A stretch of 64,000 bases of DNA, taken from the NCBI RefSeq assembly GCF_004368785.1, contig NZ_SODM01000001.1:1178001-1242000 (forward strand). Direction: 5' to 3'. This DNA comes from Flavobacterium sp. 270 (GTDB lineage Bacteria; Bacteroidota; Bacteroidia; Flavobacteriales; Flavobacteriaceae). Below are positions 59,801 to 64,000 of the stretch, piece by piece (position 1 is the first letter of the stretch; every line of letters starts with the position of its first letter). The notes below the pieces were generated by a model. It was not told where the DNA came from. It saw nothing but the letters and a program-made list of their open reading frames with translations, and made no database searches. A program made the position numbers and the translations under genes.

Positions 59801-60131
59801 TCAATATAATCTTAACAAAGGAAATAACGACGGTAAGTTTGTTATTAATAATGTGGATGGAAAACCGGAATTTGAATGCGATTACAAAGACAATATTCTA
59901 AATGGTGACCGAATTGAATATTATGCTAATGGTAAAATCTACAAAAAAGAACATTTCACAAACAATGACTACGACGGTCCACAGGAATATTTTAAAGAAG
60001 ACGGCAAGCAATGGCTGGTTGTTAATTTAAAAAATGACGAACTGCACGGAAACACCTTGATTTATAACGCTGGAAAACTAATAGAAACTAAAAAATATGA
60101 TTCAGATGAATTGGTCGAAATTATCAGATAA
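56877..60131 (+). CDS. Exported TPR plus MORN/YwqK-type repeat protein (1084 aa)
   Basis: A 1084-residue exported protein (signal peptide about 1-18). Residues about 25-200 are TPR repeats (ALKEYRKISKVDPQYLNAQYEIAL and similar). Residues about 360-1075 are some 25 repeats of about 22 residues with the pattern NGxxxGxxxxYYxNGxxxxxxxY, for example NGKLTGTRTTYYENGNV and NGGKNCEINF. They resemble MORN and YwqK-antitoxin-type repeats and would form a long beta solenoid. No catalytic site is visible. It heads a cluster in which the next gene overlaps by 26-35 bp. A scaffold role at the cell envelope is inferred. Confidence 0.85.
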   Translation: MRKLLLLCFLVSFSKNYSQTDYAFVYNNDSIIKKGISLHNDKKYDEALKEYRKISKVDPQYLNAQYEIALTLSSQDKKTEFRALTDDLYTKGKMKDFPELYQIYGIYLSNEKEFDLAEKIFKEGEKYLPNSSNFLYNYAILYVRKEETQKAVDLLERSINNNPNHAGSHYLLGSLAFENGKITEGTLAMMTYLILAPTGQYANQAVLHLNSNYGQDFLHENKVVFSKSGDNFEEIETILRNQLPLKKVYKVKSTIDDKITRQMQAVAEYAVEHKMSDGFFETSYIPWVKDLVQKNQFEAFTYFSLLSMEDQIGKELNKQKKKILAFNDNYVLKDFWNVFGKRKQDLFGKTEEVMISLRDRRPFIIGVQVNDKFEGKCKYLNAVGNLAGELNFKNGELDGEQKYYNDKGNLTEKKYFANGKLTGTRTTYYENGNVNISENYKDDLLDGISTSYYPNGGKNCEINFANDQRNGTLVCLFENGAKKTEIDFSNGKLSGKYNLYNQLGAITESYTCKDDKIDGNYFEYFDGKLVKAEAVYKDGIIDGSFKNYYVNKTLEKENLYTAGKINKSTEFNANGKKLYETIFTDKGELDTYSYFNADGVKYFEEKYKSGDLKSGLQYTANSEKPTELNLTKKNFELKNLDGILRIKGTFEKGKKNGEWKYFYNNGVERLNEFYLQGKVNGIIKNYNSNGNVASISNYVNDTIHGVYEVYSRNLINQVYNYDKGQQNGPFKTFYSNGAVSTEGFLSKGSVEDDKFTYFQNGNISIIDHYIDGYLAYRKTFSPKGKLENEIDFKNKTGKFTYSYNDGVYNKTYDLKNGVLDGKFIIKDKFKTSMTDAEYLNGVLHNVQKEYSPLGTVLTEKNYYCGKLNGISKHYDYNGNLRFTEEHVFDVENGKTIRYYHNKLKMSEYNQENDSNEGETVYYNQKEEPILKVGHKGNQAVYYIRKSKTGELNDKVVIENQTAQITSLYPNGKIAIQYNLNKGNNDGKFVINNVDGKPEFECDYKDNILNGDRIEYYANGKIYKKEHFTNNDYDGPQEYFKEDGKQWLVVNLKNDELHGNTLIYNAGKLIETKKYDSDELVEIIR

Positions 60132-62040
60132 AACTAGCATTCATCTTGCATTTTTTGTTTTTTTTTCAATTTCAGTAACAGCACAAAAATCGTTTCAGGA
60201 TTTTAAAAATGTTTATCCCGACAATAACGAAATCATCTTGGATAACTCTGAGGTCTATGATATTTCGATTGCAAATAATGCACTTAAAATTGTACAGGAC
60301 AATCATTATGAAGCGCTAATTCTAACACAAAACGGAATCCTTAATAACAAAGAATCTTTCTCGTATTCTGATTTGATTATGCTGAAAGGCTACGACGCTT
60401 ACACTGTTCTTACCGAAAATGGAAAAGAGAAAAAGATAAAAGTTACGCAGAGTAATGAGAAACAATCGCAGCAAAATTCTATTTTTTATAATGACGTAAA
60501 AGAGCGCCAGCTTATTTTTCCGAGTTTAGAAACCGGCGCTAAAAAAGTATACAATTATCAAAACGAATTTCTAGATCCGCATTTACTGCATAAGTTTATA
60601 TTTGGAAGTTATCTTCCGATGGAAAATGCTTCTATTGAAATTAGAACAGATAAAAATGTAGTGATTGATTATAAAATCTTTAATGATCCCAACAAAACAA
60701 TTTCTTTTTCTAAAACAGAAAAAAAAGGAAAATGGGTTTATAAATGGGCATTGACCAATATAAAAGCCGCGAAATTTGAAGAAGGATCGCCTGGTTATTT
60801 ATATGATGTTCCACACATTGACTTTTATGTAAAAGAATTTACTGCAAACAACAAAACGACACCGGTTTTGGGTGACGTTGCTGAATTGTTTAATTATTAC
60901 AGAGGTTTTGTAAAAAACTTAAATAAGACCGAAGATCCAGATTTAAAAGCCTTTACATTAGAACTCACAAAAAATAGTAAAACTGATGAAGAAAAGGTAA
61001 AAACAATTTTTTATTGGGTAAAAGAAAACATCAAATACATTGCTTTTGAAAACGGATACGAAGGTTTTATTCCGCGCGAAGCGAGTTTGGTTTATCAACG
61101 AAAATTTGGCGACTGTAAAGATATGGCAAGTATTATTTCCTGCATGTCTAATTATGCCAATGTAAAAGACGTAACCATTGCCTGGATCGGGACACGAGAA
61201 ATTCCATATTCTTATAATGATTTAGCGACGCCTTCTGTAGACAACCACATGGTTGCCGTTTTTAAAAAAGACAAAGACTACATCTTTTTGGATGGAACCG
61301 ACAAAGAAACACGTTACGGAATCCCGACTTCTTTTATACAAGGAAAAGAAGTGCTGTTTAACGAAAATGATCAATACAAAATTTACCCTGTTCCTGTTGT
61401 TCCTGCAAACCAGAATGAGATTAAGGAAACGGTAAATTTAACAATCAATAACAGCAAATTAGTCGGAACTGCAAAAATGGAAAGATACGGCTATAACAGA
61501 AGTCATATTTTAATGCAGATTGGGGATGCGTCTAACAAAACGCGTCTTGACATGATAAAATCTTTAGTATTAAAAGGCAATAATAAATTTAATCTAAAGA
61601 ATTTTAAAGAAGAAAATTTAACCAACAAAGACCTTCCTTATACAATTGATTACGATTTTGATCTGGACAATTATATTGTAAAAGTGGACAAGGAAATCTA
61701 TGTAAATCTATTTTTAGACCGAATTTTAGAATCTACAACACTTGCAAAAGACCGTGTATCGCAATACGAATTTGATTATCTCACACAGTTTACAAATCAG
61801 TATGCATTAGAAATTCCGAAAAACTGCACGATAAAATACCTTCCAAAAAATTTCACTCTAGACAATGATTACATTAAAGCTGATTTTACTTATCAGCAAA
61901 AAGGCAATATGCTTTATCTTAATGTAAGTCTCGCGCAAAAGAAATTATTACTCAATAAAACCGATTTTGAGCCGTGGAATGAAACCATTAAAAAACTAAA
62001 AACCAACTATAACGAAACCCTAATTTTATTAGAAAAATAA
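60106..62040 (+). CDS. DUF3857 protein with active-looking transglutaminase domain
   Basis: A 644-residue exported protein from ATG 60106 (an in-frame ATG at 60097 is equally possible; both overlap the upstream gene). Signal peptide about 1-27. An N-terminal DUF3857 beta domain (about 35-270) precedes a transglutaminase-like domain with a complete triad: Cys337 in FGDCKDMA, His381 in DNHMVAVF and Asp396 in FLDGTD. A DUF3858-type C-terminal beta domain follows (about 440-644). Such proteins are periplasmic or surface enzymes of Bacteroidota, possibly protein cross-linking or peptide-bond-cleaving. Its stop TAA overlaps the next ATG by one base. Confidence 0.9.
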   Translation: MNWSKLSDKTSIHLAFFVFFSISVTAQKSFQDFKNVYPDNNEIILDNSEVYDISIANNALKIVQDNHYEALILTQNGILNNKESFSYSDLIMLKGYDAYTVLTENGKEKKIKVTQSNEKQSQQNSIFYNDVKERQLIFPSLETGAKKVYNYQNEFLDPHLLHKFIFGSYLPMENASIEIRTDKNVVIDYKIFNDPNKTISFSKTEKKGKWVYKWALTNIKAAKFEEGSPGYLYDVPHIDFYVKEFTANNKTTPVLGDVAELFNYYRGFVKNLNKTEDPDLKAFTLELTKNSKTDEEKVKTIFYWVKENIKYIAFENGYEGFIPREASLVYQRKFGDCKDMASIISCMSNYANVKDVTIAWIGTREIPYSYNDLATPSVDNHMVAVFKKDKDYIFLDGTDKETRYGIPTSFIQGKEVLFNENDQYKIYPVPVVPANQNEIKETVNLTINNSKLVGTAKMERYGYNRSHILMQIGDASNKTRLDMIKSLVLKGNNKFNLKNFKEENLTNKDLPYTIDYDFDLDNYIVKVDKEIYVNLFLDRILESTTLAKDRVSQYEFDYLTQFTNQYALEIPKNCTIKYLPKNFTLDNDYIKADFTYQQKGNMLYLNVSLAQKKLLLNKTDFEPWNETIKKLKTNYNETLILLEK

Positions 62041-64000
62041 TGAAAAACCAATTACTAAAATCAATTTTTACCTGTATTGCTTTGTTTGTTACCTCAGTTT
62101 TTTTTGGTCAGGAATACAGCTTTAAAAATTATGACTGGAACGAAGCCGAGAACACGATTAATGTTCCTCAAAAATATAAAGACGAGAAAGAAGTCATTCT
62201 AAACCGAACCATTAAAATAGAAATGGTTATCGAGAAAAATCAGGCAGCACAGTATCGTTTAATTCACGAAAAAAAATACATCAATTCTGATGATGCTATT
62301 GAGCGTAACAACAAAATCTACATTCCGTTTGATAATGACGTAAATATTTTGGTTACGAAAGCGCGCGTAATTCAGAAAAACGGAAAAGTAATTACGCTGG
62401 ACAAAAAAGACGTAAAAGAAGAAGTTGACGAAGAAAAAGGAATGAAATACCATTATTTCGCCTTAAATGGTCTTGAAAAAGGTTCTGTTATCGAAAAATT
62501 ATATGTGTTTGAAGAAGCGCCAAATTTAAAAGGAAATACCGTAAAAATGCAGGATGAATATCCTATTGCAGACTGCAGTTTTGAATTGATTGCTCCAGAA
62601 CATTTAGTTTTTAAAACCAAATCTTACAATGGTTTAAGCGAACCGGTTTTAGACGATAAAAAAATCGAACATAAAAAGATTTTAACTGTTACAGAAAAAG
62701 ATGTACCTGCTCTAAGCGATGATGAAGAGTATTCTAATTGGAATGTGAGGATAAAACTTTTTAGATACAAACTAGACAGCAACACTTACACAGGAGGCAA
62801 AAATTTAAATAGCTTTAAAGAATATGCTACTTCAACTTTTGAAATAATTAATCCTGCTCTAGACAAAAAACAAGAAAAAGCGGTTGCCTCTTTTTGCAGC
62901 GGAATAGAAGTTTCTAAAGATCCTCAGGAACAAATCTGGAACATCGAAAACAAAATTAAAAAGACAATTGTTTACGATAAATATATTGATACAAAACCAG
63001 GTTTAAGCGACGTTATTAAAACCAAACAAGCTAATAGTCTTGATATTATACGTTTGTATATCGCCGTTTTTAAATATTTTAAAATTGAGCAGAATCTTGT
63101 ATTTACTTCAAACCGTTACAAAATTCCGTTTGATAAAGATTTTGAAAGTCAGGAAAATTTAAGCGAATTTCTGTTTTATTTCCCAGCAGTAAAAAGTTAC
63201 CTTACTCCTACTGAAATTGAATATAGAATTCCGCTTTTCCCAAATAATTTAGGAAATAACAACGGATTATTTATCAAAGAAAAAGTTTTTGCCGGCGTAC
63301 CAATGGGAATTGGTGAAGTTAATTTTATCGAAATCCCGGGAACTGAAATCACACATGATTTTATGGATATCACGGTTGATTTTACAAAAGATATCGAAAA
63401 TCCGCTTATCACAAGTAATATGACTTACGGAGGTTATTCTGGATTGAATTTCCAACCGATTAAAGATTTTGTTTCTGCAGAACAATACCAAACGATGCTG
63501 AAAAGTATTGCCGAAAATTATACGTTGAAAACAGAATATAAAACGCTTACAACAGAAAATGACGGAACTAATTTTATTGGTAAAAAACCATTTAAATTGA
63601 ATTTGACTTTTGATGGTAAAGATATGATTCAGAAAGCCGGAGGAAATTATTTATTTTCTGTTGGACAAACAATCGGGCGCCAAATGGAGCTTTATCAGCA
63701 GAATAAAAGGGAACTTCCTATAGAAATTGAATATCCGCATTATTACACCAGAAAAATCAAAATTCTATTGCCAGATGGTGCTAAAATTAAAAACCTGGAT
63801 AAGTTTGCTATGAATTTCAAAACAGAACTTAACGGCAAAACCGAAGCTGCTTTTACCAGCAATTATGCTCAAAATAAAAATGAAGTGACAATTGAAAATA
63901 CTGAATTTTACAACATCATTAATTATCCGTTAACAAGTTTTGACCAATATAAAGCAGTCATAAACGCAGCTGCTGATTTTAATAAAATTGTTGTTATTGT
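62040..64000 (+). CDS. DUF3857 homologue with degenerate transglutaminase site (3' end outside window)
   Basis: An open frame from ATG 62040 (TAATG overlap with the previous stop) to the window edge; 653 residues visible. Signal peptide about 1-24 (ending FFGQ). It has the same order as its neighbour: DUF3857 domain about 30-250, transglutaminase-like fold about 265-390, then C-terminal beta domain. Where the neighbour has GDCKDMA, this one reads ANSLDII, so Ser333 replaces the catalytic Cys; no obvious NHMVA or LDGTD counterpart follows. It is therefore probably non-catalytic, perhaps a binding partner of the active enzyme encoded just upstream. Confidence 0.88.
   Translation, partial: MKNQLLKSIFTCIALFVTSVFFGQEYSFKNYDWNEAENTINVPQKYKDEKEVILNRTIKIEMVIEKNQAAQYRLIHEKKYINSDDAIERNNKIYIPFDNDVNILVTKARVIQKNGKVITLDKKDVKEEVDEEKGMKYHYFALNGLEKGSVIEKLYVFEEAPNLKGNTVKMQDEYPIADCSFELIAPEHLVFKTKSYNGLSEPVLDDKKIEHKKILTVTEKDVPALSDDEEYSNWNVRIKLFRYKLDSNTYTGGKNLNSFKEYATSTFEIINPALDKKQEKAVASFCSGIEVSKDPQEQIWNIENKIKKTIVYDKYIDTKPGLSDVIKTKQANSLDIIRLYIAVFKYFKIEQNLVFTSNRYKIPFDKDFESQENLSEFLFYFPAVKSYLTPTEIEYRIPLFPNNLGNNNGLFIKEKVFAGVPMGIGEVNFIEIPGTEITHDFMDITVDFTKDIENPLITSNMTYGGYSGLNFQPIKDFVSAEQYQTMLKSIAENYTLKTEYKTLTTENDGTNFIGKKPFKLNLTFDGKDMIQKAGGNYLFSVGQTIGRQMELYQQNKRELPIEIEYPHYYTRKIKILLPDGAKIKNLDKFAMNFKTELNGKTEAAFTSNYAQNKNEVTIENTEFYNIINYPLTSFDQYKAVINAAADFNKIVVI

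Noticed and set aside
1..64000. CRISPR array, tRNA, rRNA, transposase or phage genes
   Set aside because: No regularly spaced direct repeats, cloverleaf-like genes or transposase/integrase motifs were seen in any frame.

Overview
The window is chromosomal DNA of a Bacteroidota organism, almost certainly Flavobacterium or a close relative. It is AT-rich, has SusC/SusD pairs, SPII lipoproteins with acidic residues after the lipid cysteine, YfhO, DUF3810, DUF4834 and DUF3857 families, and many promoters of the Flavobacterium type (-33 TTG, -7 TAnnTTTG). I saw no tRNA, rRNA, CRISPR array, insertion sequence or phage genes.

Layout. 0-4.5 kb holds the tail of an unrecognised protein, a Bcp peroxiredoxin, an endonuclease III without Fe-S cysteines, a TPR protein, a 47-residue protein and an ECF sigma factor. 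4.7-16.5 kb (minus strand) is a compact beta-glucan utilisation locus: sensor/HTH regulator, SusC, SusD, PKD-type surface glycan-binding lipoprotein and two GH16 glucanases, one a lipoprotein and one soluble. 16.8-19.7 kb is uvrA, followed by a 33-bp perfect inverted repeat. 19.8-28.2 kb holds a small membrane protein, an MscS channel and an envelope-polysaccharide operon (YfhO, two small proteins, GT4 glycosyltransferase, flippase). 28.2-44.6 kb is mostly housekeeping: outer membrane protein, GNAT protein, alpha-oxoamine synthase, NYN/OST-HTH protein, glutamate synthase-like enzyme, tandem lipoproteins, GH88, RdgB, DEAD-box helicase, PepD and DUF3810.

44.6-54.4 kb holds the most unusual locus. 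A SusC-like outer-membrane barrel that appears to lack a TonB plug domain lies 4 bp upstream of a 1511-residue alpha-2-macroglobulin-like protein. That protein keeps the CxEQ thioester motif and carries a SusC-type plug domain in its middle. A YD-repeat protein follows, and an ECF sigma factor with a membrane partner is divergent. I suggest a split receptor in which a protease-trap-like protein supplies the plug in trans.

54.7-64 kb holds an acyltransferase, a NUDIX hydrolase, a DUF4268 protein, and a three-gene unit: a TPR plus MORN/YwqK-repeat protein, a DUF3857 transglutaminase with an intact catalytic triad, and a DUF3857 homologue in which the catalytic Cys appears to be Ser and which runs off the window.

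Intergenic regions are rich in interspersed palindromic repeats, several of them probably shared transcription terminators.
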